Part shown: one piece after another, positions 8,663 to 20,191 of the stretch
Layout: each line of letters begins with the position of its first letter
Numbering within the stretch: the first letter of the stretch is position 1
Origin: Desulfosarcina alkanivorans
Lineage (GTDB): Bacteria > Desulfobacterota > Desulfobacteria > Desulfobacterales > Desulfosarcinaceae
Reading direction: 5' to 3'
Length of the DNA: 64,000 nucleotides
NCBI RefSeq assembly: GCF_009688945.1
Contig: NZ_AP021874.1
Location: 5,952,001-6,016,000 of the forward strand
Notes under the pieces: model-generated
The model's input: only the letters and a program-made list of their open reading frames with translations
Database searches by the model: none
What the model was told of the DNA's origin: nothing
Translations under genes and position numbers: made by a program

Positions 8663-9544
8663 ATGCAGACCATCGAAGGATTGAAACGGACCATTGGGAG
8701 CACCCGGGAGCTTCAGTCGCTGGTCAGGACCATGAAGGCCCTGGCTGCCGTCAACATCCGGCAGTATGAAAAAGCCCTGGCGTCCCTGCGGGCCTATGAC
8801 CGGACCATCAAAATGGGGTTCAGGGCGATCTGCAGGGACCGGCCGGCGGTTGTGGCGACACCGGGGGCCTTTGCCGGGAGGCGTCGGGGAGCCGTGGTCT
8901 TCGGGTCCGACCAGGGGATGTGCGGGGCGTTGAACGAGCAGGTTGTTTCGTTTGCCCTGGAAACCCTCAAGGATCGGGCCGGTGATGCACGGTCAACGGT
9001 CCTGATGGCCGTCGGTGAACGGCTGCCGGGGCTTCTTGAAGACAGCGGCCACCCGGCTGAAACGGTCATGTCGCTTCCGGCGTCCGTGGCCGGCATCACC
9101 GCAGCGGTCCAGGACATACTGCTTAAGATCGACGACTGGCATGAAACGGCGGGTATCGGCCAGGTGATGCTGTTTTACAGCCGGCAGCTGCCCGGGATGG
9201 CCTGCCGGCCCCATGGGTTCGGGCTTTTGCCGGTGGACCCGGAGGCCATCGGCACCGGGGAGAAATCCGGATGGCCGGGCCGCGGCCTGCCGGCCTACAC
9301 CATGGACTGGGCACCCTTGTTCTCCGCGCTGATTCGCCACTATCTTTTTGTCTCCCTGTTCCGGGCGTTTGCCGAAACCATGGCCAGCGAAAATGCAAGC
9401 CGGCTGGTGGCCATGCAGGGAGCCGAAAAAAACATAGACGAACGGCTGGCCCAATTGAATGCCAAGTTTCATCAACAACGGCAGATGACCATCACCGAAG
9501 AACTGCTCGATATCGTGGCGGGTTTCGAGGCGCTGAACGCCTGA
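8663..9544 (+). CDS. atpG: N-ATPase gamma subunit
   Basis: A 293-residue gamma subunit starting at ATG 8663, after a GGAGACAGAG stretch. The N-terminal helix (LKRTIGSTRELQSLVRTMKA) and the C-terminal helix (ASENASRLVAMQGAEKNI) are the paired coiled coil of the rotor, with the Rossmann-like FGSDQGMCGALNE block between. It is the last gene of the operon. Confidence 0.93.
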   Translation: MQTIEGLKRTIGSTRELQSLVRTMKALAAVNIRQYEKALASLRAYDRTIKMGFRAICRDRPAVVATPGAFAGRRRGAVVFGSDQGMCGALNEQVVSFALETLKDRAGDARSTVLMAVGERLPGLLEDSGHPAETVMSLPASVAGITAAVQDILLKIDDWHETAGIGQVMLFYSRQLPGMACRPHGFGLLPVDPEAIGTGEKSGWPGRGLPAYTMDWAPLFSALIRHYLFVSLFRAFAETMASENASRLVAMQGAEKNIDERLAQLNAKFHQQRQMTITEELLDIVAGFEALNA

Positions 9545-9623
9545 ACGGGGGCCACCCGGAATACCCGTTTCAGGATGCGCGTCCATTTACCGTTAAACTG
9601 ACTATTCCCGAGAGGAGGCAGCC

Positions 9624-10094
9624 ATGTACCAGACCATACTCGTTCCGGTGGACGGATCGAAGCGGGCGGAAGCGATCTTCACCTATGTGGAAAAGCTGGC
9701 CAGAATGAATGATGCCAGGGCGATTTTTCTCAGGGTTGAGGAAGAACCCATCATGCTGGGACGGGACGAAATTATTGAAACCACCAAATACCGGGAGGAC
9801 TACAAGGCCCGTGTAGAACGCGCGACCGCCTATCTGGATGACCTCAAAGCCGCGTTTCGCGGCAAAGGCATCCATGCCGTCACCCGGCTGGCCTACGGGC
9901 CGGTTGTCAAAGCCATATTGAGCGTTGCCGCCGATACCGGGGCCGACCTGATTGCCCTGGCCACCCACGGGCTGGGCGGCCTTGCCCGGGTGTCCTACGG
10001 GAGCGTTGCGGCCGGGGTGCTGCAGGCGGCCGATGTTCCCATTCTGCTGATCCGATCCGGCAGCGACCCGGCAGTCGCATCGGATCGAGGGTAG
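9624..10094 (+). CDS. Universal stress protein (UspA family)
   Basis: A 156-residue single-domain Usp. It opens with TILVPVDGSKRAEAIF and closes with the ATP-binding type motif GLGGLARVSYGSVAAGVLQAADVPILLIR (G-2x-G-9x-G-S/T pattern), so it probably binds ATP. A GAGAGGAGG ribosome site lies just upstream. It sits about 80 bp after atpG and 60 bp before ppdK, so it may share transcription with either; a link to energy status is inference. Confidence 0.9.
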   Translation: MYQTILVPVDGSKRAEAIFTYVEKLARMNDARAIFLRVEEEPIMLGRDEIIETTKYREDYKARVERATAYLDDLKAAFRGKGIHAVTRLAYGPVVKAILSVAADTGADLIALATHGLGGLARVSYGSVAAGVLQAADVPILLIRSGSDPAVASDRG

Positions 10095-10153
10095 ACACCC
10101 CGAACAACTGCCTATTCATTTCCAGCGGGCGCAACTTGCAAAGGAGGCTTACC

Positions 10154-12883
10154 ATGACGAATAAATGGGTTTTTTTGTTCTCTGAAGTCGATCAGGCCGC
10201 AGCGTCTGTCGGCGGCGAATGGGAAAACGTTCGCGCCCTTCTCGGCGGAAAAGGCGCCAACCTGGCGGACATGACGCGCATCGAGGTGCCGGTGCCTCCC
10301 GGTTTCACGATCACCACCCGTGCGTGCAACGCCTATCTGGCCTCGGGAGGGATTTTCCCCGAAGGCATGTGGGACCAGGTGCTCCAGGCAGTTGCCGGTC
10401 TGGAAAAAGAAAGCGGCAAACGGTTCGGCGACCGGCAAAATCCGCTGCTGGTGTCCTGCCGGTCCGGCGCTAGGTTCTCCATGCCCGGAATGATGGATAC
10501 CGTTTTGAACATCGGCCTCAATGACGACACGGCCCGGGGACTGGTCCAGCTGACCGGAAACGAGCGCTTCGTCTATGATTCCTATCGCCGTCTGATTCAA
10601 ATGTTCGGCAGCGTCGTGTCCGGTATCCCCGATGCGGTTTTTGAGCGCCAGATGGACGAATGCCGATCGCGTGCGGGCGTCGACACCGACGCCGAGCTGA
10701 GCGCCGACGACCTGAAGGGATTGACGGATGCATTCAAACGCATCTACAGGCGCCACACCACCTTCCCGTTTCCCGGCGAGCCCCGCGAACAGCTGAAAAT
10801 GGCTACCGAGGCGGTTTTCAAGAGCTGGAACGGCAAGCGGGCCGTCGACTACCGCAATGCGTCCGCCATCCCCCACGATCTGGGGACGGCCGTCAATATC
10901 GTCACCATGGTCTTCGGCAACGCCGGCGCCGGCAGCCTGACCGGCGTCGCCCTGACGCGCAACGGAACCACGGGGGAAAACCGCATCGAAGGGGATTTTC
11001 TGAAGAACGCCCAGGGTGAAGATGTGGTGGCCGGTATCCGCCAGACCAATGATCTGTCGGAGCTGAAAGATGAGATGCCGGACATCTATGCCCAGTTTGA
11101 ACAGATTGCAAGGCGTCTGGAGACGCATTACCGGGAGATGCAGGACGTCGAATTCACCGTTGAAAACGGCCGGCTGTGGATGCTTCAGACCCGCAGCGGG
11201 AAACGCACCGCCCGTGCGGCGGTCCGCATTGCCGTCGAAATGGCCGAAGCGGGCTTGATCACCCGGGAAGAGGCCATCCTGCGGGTCACGCCGGAACAGG
11301 TCGATTTCTTTTTACACCCCCAGTTCGACAGTCAGGCCAAAGCTGTCGCTGCGGCCGGCGGGGCCCTGCTGGCCAGGGGCCTGAATGTGTCCCCCGGGGC
11401 TGCGGTGGGGCTTGTGGCCTTCGATGCCGATCTGGCCGAGATGTGGGCCCGGGAAGAGGGCAAAGCGGTTATCATGGTGCGACCCGAAACCAAGCCGGAC
11501 GATGTTCACGGGATGCTGGCGGCCCAGGGCATTCTGACCAGCCGGGGCGGGCGGACCAGCCATGCCGCGCTGGTCGCCCGTCAGTTCGGCAAGCCGGCCG
11601 TGGTGGGCGTTTCCGAGTTGAAAATCGATCTGGGCAAGCGCCTGATGACGATCGGCGATACCACCATCAAGGAGGGGGACTGGATCTCGCTGGACGGAAC
11701 GGCCGGGGAAGTGTACAGCGGGAAAATCGATACCATCGTGCCCGACATCATGGATCCCTGGCTGATCAAGCTGCTCGGCTGGGCCGACGGATGTCGCCGC
11801 CTCGGCATATGGACCAATGCGGACAATCCCGACGATGCCCGTCGCGCGAGGACATACGGCGCCGAGGGCATCGGCCTGTGCCGTACGGAGCACATGTTTT
11901 TCGAAGCCCGGCGGCTGCCGTTCCTGCACAAGATGATCATGAGCGACCTGCCCGTCGAGCGGCGTGAGGCCCTGGACGCCCTGCTGCCGTTTCAGCGGGA
12001 GGATTTTGCCGGTCTTTTCCGGGCCATGGACGGGCTCCCGGTGATCACCCGGCTGATCGATCCGCCCCTGCACGAATTTCTGCCCAGCCACGTGGACCTG
12101 AGCCACGATCTCACCGACCTCAAAATCCGGCTCAAGCATGCCGATACCCTCGAGAAGGTCGACACGCTGCTGCAGCAGATCAACGAAAAAACGAAAGTGC
12201 TGAAAAGGGTCGAAAGCCTGCACGAGAGCAACCCCATGCTTGGCCTGCGCGGCGTTCGCCTTGGGATTCAGATCCCCGAACTGACCACCATGCAGGTGCG
12301 GGCCATTTTCGAGGCCGCCTGCATGGTCGCCAAGGAGGGGGGCGCGGTCCATCCGGAAATCATGATTCCCCTGACCAGCCACGTCAACGAACTCAAATCC
12401 CAGCGCGATATCCTGGAGGTCGAGGCCCAAACGGTGATGGCGGAGCAGGGCATCGAGATCGACTACAAGTTCGGCACCATGATTGAAATCCCCCGGGCCG
12501 CGCTGACCGCCCACCAGATGGCCGAGCACGCCCAGTTTTTCTCCTTCGGCACCAACGACCTGACCCAGACCACCTTCGGCATTTCGCGGGACGACGCCGA
12601 GGCCGGATTCCTGATCAGGTATATGAGCACGGGGATTCTTCCGGAAAACCCCTTTGCCACGATAGACCGCGATGGCGTCGGCCAGCTGATGGCCCTGTGC
12701 CTGGAAAAAGCCCGTTCGGTCAACCCGGACCTGGAATGCGGGATCTGCGGTGAACACGCCGGCGATCCCCAGTCGATCGCCTTTTGCCACCAGATCGGGT
12801 TGACCTATGTGTCGTGCTCGCCCTACCGGGTCCCTGTGGCCCGCCTGGCCGCCGCCCAGGCCGCCCTGCGGGAAAAACCCTGA
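10154..12883 (+). CDS. ppdK: Pyruvate, phosphate dikinase
   Basis: A 909-residue cytoplasmic enzyme interconverting pyruvate + ATP + Pi and phosphoenolpyruvate + AMP + PPi. The start ATG at 10154 follows AAGGAGG. The order is N-terminal ATP-grasp domain (GGKGANLADM), central swivelling phosphohistidine domain (GGRTSHAALVARQFGKPAVVG, catalytic His in TSH) and C-terminal PEP/pyruvate TIM barrel (FGTNDLTQTTFGISRDD and ECGICGEHAGDP with the catalytic Cys). In anaerobes it allows pyruvate-to-PEP gluconeogenesis or PPi-saving glycolysis. Confidence 0.96.
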   Translation: MTNKWVFLFSEVDQAAASVGGEWENVRALLGGKGANLADMTRIEVPVPPGFTITTRACNAYLASGGIFPEGMWDQVLQAVAGLEKESGKRFGDRQNPLLVSCRSGARFSMPGMMDTVLNIGLNDDTARGLVQLTGNERFVYDSYRRLIQMFGSVVSGIPDAVFERQMDECRSRAGVDTDAELSADDLKGLTDAFKRIYRRHTTFPFPGEPREQLKMATEAVFKSWNGKRAVDYRNASAIPHDLGTAVNIVTMVFGNAGAGSLTGVALTRNGTTGENRIEGDFLKNAQGEDVVAGIRQTNDLSELKDEMPDIYAQFEQIARRLETHYREMQDVEFTVENGRLWMLQTRSGKRTARAAVRIAVEMAEAGLITREEAILRVTPEQVDFFLHPQFDSQAKAVAAAGGALLARGLNVSPGAAVGLVAFDADLAEMWAREEGKAVIMVRPETKPDDVHGMLAAQGILTSRGGRTSHAALVARQFGKPAVVGVSELKIDLGKRLMTIGDTTIKEGDWISLDGTAGEVYSGKIDTIVPDIMDPWLIKLLGWADGCRRLGIWTNADNPDDARRARTYGAEGIGLCRTEHMFFEARRLPFLHKMIMSDLPVERREALDALLPFQREDFAGLFRAMDGLPVITRLIDPPLHEFLPSHVDLSHDLTDLKIRLKHADTLEKVDTLLQQINEKTKVLKRVESLHESNPMLGLRGVRLGIQIPELTTMQVRAIFEAACMVAKEGGAVHPEIMIPLTSHVNELKSQRDILEVEAQTVMAEQGIEIDYKFGTMIEIPRAALTAHQMAEHAQFFSFGTNDLTQTTFGISRDDAEAGFLIRYMSTGILPENPFATIDRDGVGQLMALCLEKARSVNPDLECGICGEHAGDPQSIAFCHQIGLTYVSCSPYRVPVARLAAAQAALREKP

Positions 12884-12907
12884 CCCCGCCCCGTCAGATG
12901 TGTCCCG

Positions 12908-14323
12908 TCAAGGCCCCCGACGCCCCCGGCCCCGGGCGGCGTCGGCGCGTCCGGCCTTGCGGGACAGCGCCGCCACCTTGGCCACGTAGGCGCAGATGTC
13001 GCACTTGCGTTCAAGGCCGCTTGCCGCCAGGTAGCGCACCTTTCCGAAAATCTCCCGTTCGAACCAGGCCCGGTCGTGCAGGCCGAATACCCAGCCCACG
13101 CCGGCAAAGGAATTGGGGTCCCGGCCGTCGAGAAAGTACCGGTTGTTCAGCGCCATGGCCGTATCAAATGCCGCTTCCGGCGAAGCCGACCACTCCAGGA
13201 TTTTTTTGCCCCAGTACATGCGCATGTAGTTGTGCATGAATCCCGTGTCGCGCATTTCCGCCATGGCCGCATTCCAGTAGGGATCGTGGGTGTCGGCCGC
13301 CTCGAGTGTGCGCCGGTCGTACAGGGCCGTACGACGGTCCGCGGCATGCGCCGCCAGGCTCTTTTTCGCCCAGGCGGGCAGGCAGCTGAAGCGGTCGTAG
13401 TCCGGCGTGTAGTGCACGAAGTTGGCGGCCAGTTCCCGGCGGACGATGACTTCCTCCAGGTAGGCGTCCCGGTCCGCCTGCCCTCCCGTTGATGCACCGG
13501 CCACCGCCAGGGCCAGAAATACCGGCGAGATCTGCCCGAAATGCAGATAGGGGCTCATCTGGGAAATGTCGTCGGTCTGGGGCTGGTTGCGGTGTTTGTC
13601 ATAATGCGGCAGACCATGGGTGATGAACCGGCCCAGGCGTTTTTTGGCCGTTCGGGGGCCGCCTTTGAAAAACGGCGTCACCGCCGGGACGGACCGGTCG
13701 ATGTCCAGTCGACCGAGGATGGCGTCGATGGCGGTCAGGTCGAGTCCCGCCGGGTGGATGCCGACGGATGAGCGTGTCGGGCGGTAGCGGGGGCAGGGCA
13801 CCAGGAATTGCTCCAGGTGCTTGTGGATCTTCGGGCGGATGGTCCGGGCGGCATATTCGGCCTTGGCGGACACGACGGCCACCGGCACCACCACATCCCC
13901 CTCCACGGCAACGGTGCGGCAGGGTGCCGATTGCGATACCATCCGGCGCCAGTCGTGCTGGTGGCGGGTGTAGCCCACATCGCAGACCAGCAGCGCGGTT
14001 TGCCCCAGCAAAGGGCCCAGCACCGCGTGGGGCTCGCCTTTCTGCACCAGCATACCGATGCGCCGCCGGGCCAGCAGCGTCCGCGTTTCGGCCAGTCCTT
14101 CCAGCATGAAGCGGTAGTGGCGCAGGTTGGCCTCCGGGTAGCTGTCGGTCAGGGCGAAGGCGACCAGCACGGGCAGGTCCAGGCGATTGGCCCGAAGGAT
14201 GGCGTATTCCAGGGCCGGGTTGTCATGGGCCCGCTGGGACTGCTGCATCCAGTAGAGCACCCACTTGCCCTCCCGAATGGGGGTGTCGTTGAGAATGGTG
14301 ACCCGTTCTTTGGCAATGCCCAT
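12908..14323 (-). CDS. phr: Class II CPD photolyase
   Basis: A 471-residue light-driven DNA-repair flavoenzyme that splits cyclobutane pyrimidine dimers. N-terminal antenna Rossmann half (KWVLYWMQQSQRAHDNPAL), then the FAD-binding helical half with MSPYLHFGQISP, ELAANFVHYTPDYD, the MHNYMRMYWGKKILEW block and NNRYFLDGRDPNSFAGVGWV, which are class II signatures. Start ATG 14323 follows AAGGATCCAGG; a longer frame upstream lacks such a site. The gene is convergent with ppdK with only 24 bases between. Photoreactivation in a likely anaerobe suggests exposure to light at times. Confidence 0.93.
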   Translation of the reverse strand: MGIAKERVTILNDTPIREGKWVLYWMQQSQRAHDNPALEYAILRANRLDLPVLVAFALTDSYPEANLRHYRFMLEGLAETRTLLARRRIGMLVQKGEPHAVLGPLLGQTALLVCDVGYTRHQHDWRRMVSQSAPCRTVAVEGDVVVPVAVVSAKAEYAARTIRPKIHKHLEQFLVPCPRYRPTRSSVGIHPAGLDLTAIDAILGRLDIDRSVPAVTPFFKGGPRTAKKRLGRFITHGLPHYDKHRNQPQTDDISQMSPYLHFGQISPVFLALAVAGASTGGQADRDAYLEEVIVRRELAANFVHYTPDYDRFSCLPAWAKKSLAAHAADRRTALYDRRTLEAADTHDPYWNAAMAEMRDTGFMHNYMRMYWGKKILEWSASPEAAFDTAMALNNRYFLDGRDPNSFAGVGWVFGLHDRAWFEREIFGKVRYLAASGLERKCDICAYVAKVAALSRKAGRADAARGRGRRGP

Positions 14324-14655
14324 TGGCCCTGGATCCTTTCCGCTGAAGTCCGTTCGTCGGGTTGCCGCCCGCGGCGGTGCCATGCTCAGGCGTTGCCGAC
14401 AGGGTAAAAAAGTGAGCCGATCCGGCAGATTCCCGGAAAGGCGCCATGGTGCCGTCCTGACCCGGGTACAAGCACGTGCCGCAAGGTCATGTTATCAAAT
14501 AAATCGTATCACCATGTTTTTTATGCTGCGCTGGTGTAAAGATGCCGCCCAAAAGGGCGATAAGGATCATACATGGCCTGGTCCGGGACCCCTGTTAACC
14601 GAATAACCATTCAGATGGATGACGACTGTTGCGATGTCTGCCGGAGTAAAGGTGA

Positions 14656-16869
<2,214 letters not shown>

Positions 16870-16921
16870 CCACCGGCTGTCACTTCGGGCCGTCATTTCG
16901 CAGTCCCGCCCGCGATGGGCA

Positions 16922-16957
16922 GGGCGGAGGGGGTGCATGCGGGCGCAACCTCCGCCC
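16922..16957 (+). terminator. GC-rich hairpin after the histidine kinase gene
   Basis: GGGCGGAGG at 16922 pairs with CCTCCGCCC at 16949, about 50 bp after the kinase stop. It lies between convergent genes. No U-run follows, so its role as a terminator is uncertain. Confidence 0.4.
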
Positions 16958-17006
16958 CATGACCGGTGTGTGCCGCCGATGCCGTATTTTATCGCTGTGC
17001 CGGACC

Positions 17007-17162
17007 TCATCGCCGGTAGATCTGATCGACCCAGTCCTTGAACCATGACGGCTTCTGAAAAAGGACCATGATCAGGGCCATCGCCGTGACCGGAATGGGG
17101 ATGACCGCATCGACGATGGCAAGCAGGGCAAGGTAGATCAGGATTTGCGTTCGTGTTGACAA
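17007..17162 (-). CDS. Small membrane protein of 51 residues
   Basis: A short reverse-strand frame with a TTG start at 17162 and a GGGAGG ribosome site eight bases upstream. The predicted product starts STRTQILIYLALLAIVDAV, continues with IPIPVTAMALIMVLFQ and ends KDWVDQIYRR. It is almost entirely one long or two short membrane segments with a basic C-terminus. The coding pattern is convincing (regular GC third positions, sharp start and stop). I recall similar small proteins in sulfate reducers but cannot name a family. Function unknown. It is convergent with the histidine kinase gene. Confidence 0.65.
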   Translation of the reverse strand: MSTRTQILIYLALLAIVDAVIPIPVTAMALIMVLFQKPSWFKDWVDQIYRR

Positions 17163-17765
17163 ATTGTGCCTCCCTTTTCTGGGCAGGAATGCCGGATGGA
17201 TGCCACCACGTTAACGGGAATTGGGTCTTCGGGCAAGAATAAATCATGCCCGGACCGGCCAATCGCACCGTACGCCGCGGGTTGTCGGCCGCCGGCCGGC
17301 TTATATGTCCTGTGGCCTGACAATTTGCTTGATTTCTGACCAAATAGGTTTATTGTAGTGATGTCTGGCGCGTCCCCCCGGGATCGGTGATTCCGTGGGG
17401 ATCTTTTTTGTGGGAACCATCCGGCATGCCAATGCGGCTTCCTCTAGGGGACACTCCTGAAGGACGGTGGCCGGGTGACCGTTGTCGGCGGGCCATAAGG
17501 AAAAGGCCCTGCTGACGCCCACGAGCGGCCAGGCGATACATTTGTTTCTCTCCTAAAATGGGGCAATGCCGATACCTGCAAATGCCCCTGGAAGCTCCCG
17601 CCGCGAATTTCCCGGGATACAAACAAAGCGAGGCGAAACCCCGGAACGGGTCGCGCGGATTAACGCATGGCAGCGGACGTGTTCCCCCATGTGCGCGGGA
17701 TGCCGATTCTCCGATTCACTAACCGAGATCAGCCATGTCTGATCTCCACGAAGGAATTTATCCAT
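17163..17765. other. Long region upstream of the DEAD-box helicase gene
   Basis: About 600 bp without a clear gene. It contains several short GC-rich inverted segments, for example around 17375-17410 (a CCCCCCGGGATC / GATTCCGTGGGGATC pair followed by TTTTTT) and GGCCATAAGGAAAAGGCC near 17498. Long structured leaders are common ahead of cold-induced RNA helicase genes, so this may be a 5' UTR; I cannot match it to a known RNA family. Confidence 0.4.
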
Positions 17766-19043
17766 TTGAATTTTAATTCATTTTCATTTCACCCGGCTGT
17801 TGTCAAAGGTGTTGCGGAGGCGGGTTACGAAACCCCCACGCCAATTCAATCGAAAGCCATTCCCGAGGTCTTGAAGGGCCGCGATGTGATGGGACTGGCC
17901 CAGACCGGCACGGGCAAAACCGCCGCATTTGCCCTGCCTATTCTCAATCGGCTGGTGGACGGCCCGCGCGGCCGGGCGGCGGCACTGGTCGTCGCCCCCA
18001 CCCGCGAACTGGCGGAACAGATCCACGACGCCATCCGGGCCCTGGGCCGCCATACCCGCCTGTGCAGCGCCGTGGTCTATGGCGGCGTGGGCATCAACCC
18101 CCAGATCCAGGCCCTCAAGCGTGCGGATATCGTGGTCGGCTGTCCCGGCCGGCTGCTGGACCATCTCGGCCGGGGGACGGTTGACCTGTCCCGGCTGGAC
18201 GTACTGGTGCTGGACGAAGCCGACCAGATGTTCGACATGGGGTTCTTCCCCGACATTCGCCGCATCCTGTCGCATATCCCCGCAAAAAATCGCCAGACCC
18301 TGCTCTTTTCGGCCACCATGCCCAAGGCGATCCGTTGCCTGGCCAATGACGTGCTCCGGAATCCGGTCACGGTTCAGATCGGCACCACCGCCCCGGCAAA
18401 GACCGTCAGCCATGCCATGTTTCCGGTTGCTCCGCATCTGAAGACAGCCCTGCTGATGAAACTGCTCGGCCGCACCCGCACCGAGTCGGTCCTGGTGTTT
18501 ACCCGCACCAAGTACCGTGCCAAGAGCCTGGACAAAAAGCTGGCCAGGGCCGGCTATCGGTCGGCCTCGCTCCAGGGCAACCTGTCCCAGAACCGGCGCC
18601 AGGCGGCGATGAAAGGTTTCCGTTCGGGAGAATTCCAGATCCTGGTGGCCACGGATATCGCCGCCCGAGGCATCGACGTCTCCAATGTGTCTCACGTGAT
18701 CAATTTCGATATTCCCGCGACCCCGGAGGCCTATATTCATCGCATCGGCCGCACCGGGCGGGCGCAATGCAGCGGCGAGGCCTTTACCCTGGTCACCGGG
18801 GAGGACACGGCGATGGTCAAGGCCATCAACCGGGCCATCGGCAGCCCGGTGGCGCAGCGCACCCTGCCGGATTTCGATTATGATGCCGCGCCGCAAGGGC
18901 CGGGGGGCAAGAAGGTCAACTCCTCCGCCAGCCGCCCCCAGGCGAGGGGAAAACGGAGAGCGCCCAAGCCCCGGGCCAGGCGCCGGGAAAGCAAAGGGGC
19001 CTTTGCCTGGCTTGCACCGAAAACGGCCGGGGGGACCCCCTGA
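17766..19043 (+). CDS. DEAD-box ATP-dependent RNA helicase (RhlE-like)
   Basis: A 425-residue helicase from a TTG at 17766 preceded by GAAGGAAT; the frame is open upstream to an ATG at 17667, giving a less family-like N-terminal extension. Motifs in order: Q motif (GYETPTPIQ), Walker A (AQTGTGKTAAF), PTRELAEQ, CPGRLLDHL, DEAD (VLDEADQMFDMGF), SATMP, ARGIDVSNVSHVINFDIP and HRIGRTGRAQ. The C-terminal 75 residues are a basic, Pro/Arg/Lys-rich tail typical of RhlE-type proteins that bind structured RNA. It probably remodels ribosomal or messenger RNA. Confidence 0.93.
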   Translation: MNFNSFSFHPAVVKGVAEAGYETPTPIQSKAIPEVLKGRDVMGLAQTGTGKTAAFALPILNRLVDGPRGRAAALVVAPTRELAEQIHDAIRALGRHTRLCSAVVYGGVGINPQIQALKRADIVVGCPGRLLDHLGRGTVDLSRLDVLVLDEADQMFDMGFFPDIRRILSHIPAKNRQTLLFSATMPKAIRCLANDVLRNPVTVQIGTTAPAKTVSHAMFPVAPHLKTALLMKLLGRTRTESVLVFTRTKYRAKSLDKKLARAGYRSASLQGNLSQNRRQAAMKGFRSGEFQILVATDIAARGIDVSNVSHVINFDIPATPEAYIHRIGRTGRAQCSGEAFTLVTGEDTAMVKAINRAIGSPVAQRTLPDFDYDAAPQGPGGKKVNSSASRPQARGKRRAPKPRARRRESKGAFAWLAPKTAGGTP

Positions 19044-19196
19044 TTTGGGCCGCAACTGCCTGTAGTCAACGGCCGGCAGCAGGATTGCCGGATTTTTCCA
19101 CCTGAGTCGAGCGATTCCTGCTCAGGCACGTATTCGTTGTCATTTTCCGAAAAAGGCGGAACGCTCAACCCAGGTTCCAGAGAGGTGACCCCACCC

Positions 19197-19892
19197 ATGG
19201 CCCAGCCCTGGCAGACCATTGAACGTATTTCCACCGAAGAAGGCCCCCTTGAGCTGCGACAGCGCGGGGACGGCGACTTTCTCATTACCGTGGACGGCCG
19301 CGTGCTGATGAACAGCATGACCCATCGGTCCGAAGTGGCCCTGGGGCAGCTGGCCTGCGGGCACCTCACGGGCTCGCACCGACCTCGGGTGCTCGTGGGG
19401 GGACTGGGCATGGGCTACACCCTCAGGGCCGTGCTGGACACCCTGCCCGCCACGGGCAGGGTCGTGGTGGCCGAATTGAATCCGGTGGTGCTGAAGTGGT
19501 GCCGGGGCCCCCTGGCGGCCTTGACCGGCCATGCCGCGGCAGACAGCCGCGTGGGTGTGGAGGTCTGCGACGTGTCCCGCCTGATCCGCCGTTTTGCCGA
19601 TGACCCGGCGCACGGGAAATTCGATGCGATCATCCTGGACCTGTATACCGGTCCCTACGTGCGCAGCCACCGGCGCGACGATCCGCTTTACGGAAGCATC
19701 GCCATCAGCCGGACCCGGTCGGCCCTGAAGCCCGGCGGCGTCTTTGCGGTGTGGGGTGAGAACTACGATGCCGGCTTCGCCAGACGCCTCGCAGAAGCCG
19801 GATTCACCACGGCCCTGCACCGGTCGGGCAGAGGCGGATCACGACATGTGGTTTACCTGGGAAGAATGGGGGGTGGCCCCGTAAAAAGTTGA
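19197..19892 (+). CDS. Spermidine-synthase-like methyltransferase-fold protein
   Basis: A 231-residue SpeE-fold protein. ATG 19197 follows AGAGGTGA; an in-frame ATG at 19137 is less likely. The cofactor-site glycine loop is VLVGGLGMGYTLRAVLD, followed by VVVAELNPVVLKW (acidic ribose contact) and AIILDLYTGPYV (catalytic region). It lacks the full N-terminal beta domain of true spermidine synthases and has a shortened substrate loop, so polyamine synthesis is not certain. It follows the helicase gene on the same strand by about 150 bp. Confidence 0.75.
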   Translation: MAQPWQTIERISTEEGPLELRQRGDGDFLITVDGRVLMNSMTHRSEVALGQLACGHLTGSHRPRVLVGGLGMGYTLRAVLDTLPATGRVVVAELNPVVLKWCRGPLAALTGHAAADSRVGVEVCDVSRLIRRFADDPAHGKFDAIILDLYTGPYVRSHRRDDPLYGSIAISRTRSALKPGGVFAVWGENYDAGFARRLAEAGFTTALHRSGRGGSRHVVYLGRMGGGPVKS

Positions 19893-19916
19893 TGAACAGG
19901 AAAAAGCCTCCCCTCC

Positions 19917-20012
19917 TGTCATTCCCGAGAAGGCGGGCTCACGCAGTGACGCTTCAGCGCTATCCCTGACCACCAAAATGATGGATCCCCGCCTTCGCGG
20001 GGACGACAGCAA
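19917..20012. repeat. REP-like palindromic intergenic repeat
   Basis: The pair GTCATTCCCGAGAAGGCGGG and CCCCGCCTTCGCGGGGACGAC frames the stretch. This is the common proteobacterial REP style (CCCGCCTTCGCGGG palindromes). It may act as a transcript end for the upstream gene. Confidence 0.7.
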
Positions 20013-20064
20013 AAAGTGGATTCTGGCGTCTAATCAACTAATTGAAACCGGGTCGTTTTTCGTA

Positions 20065-20117
20065 GGAGCGGCATCCTGCCGCGATGCAAAAGGATAATCG
20101 CGGCAGGATGCCGCTCC
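20065..20117. repeat. Near-perfect 21-bp inverted repeat
   Basis: GGAGCGGCATCCTGCCGCGAT is followed after 11 bases by its exact reverse complement. The motif is of the REP type associated with RAYT transposases elsewhere. It lies between convergent genes and could terminate both transcripts. Confidence 0.75.
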
Positions 20118-20191
20118 CACGCCATTGCATTTCCTTTGGGATAGTTTGGTCCTGCCGGGCCCGGAAAAGCTTTTTACGAATCCGTCACGTT

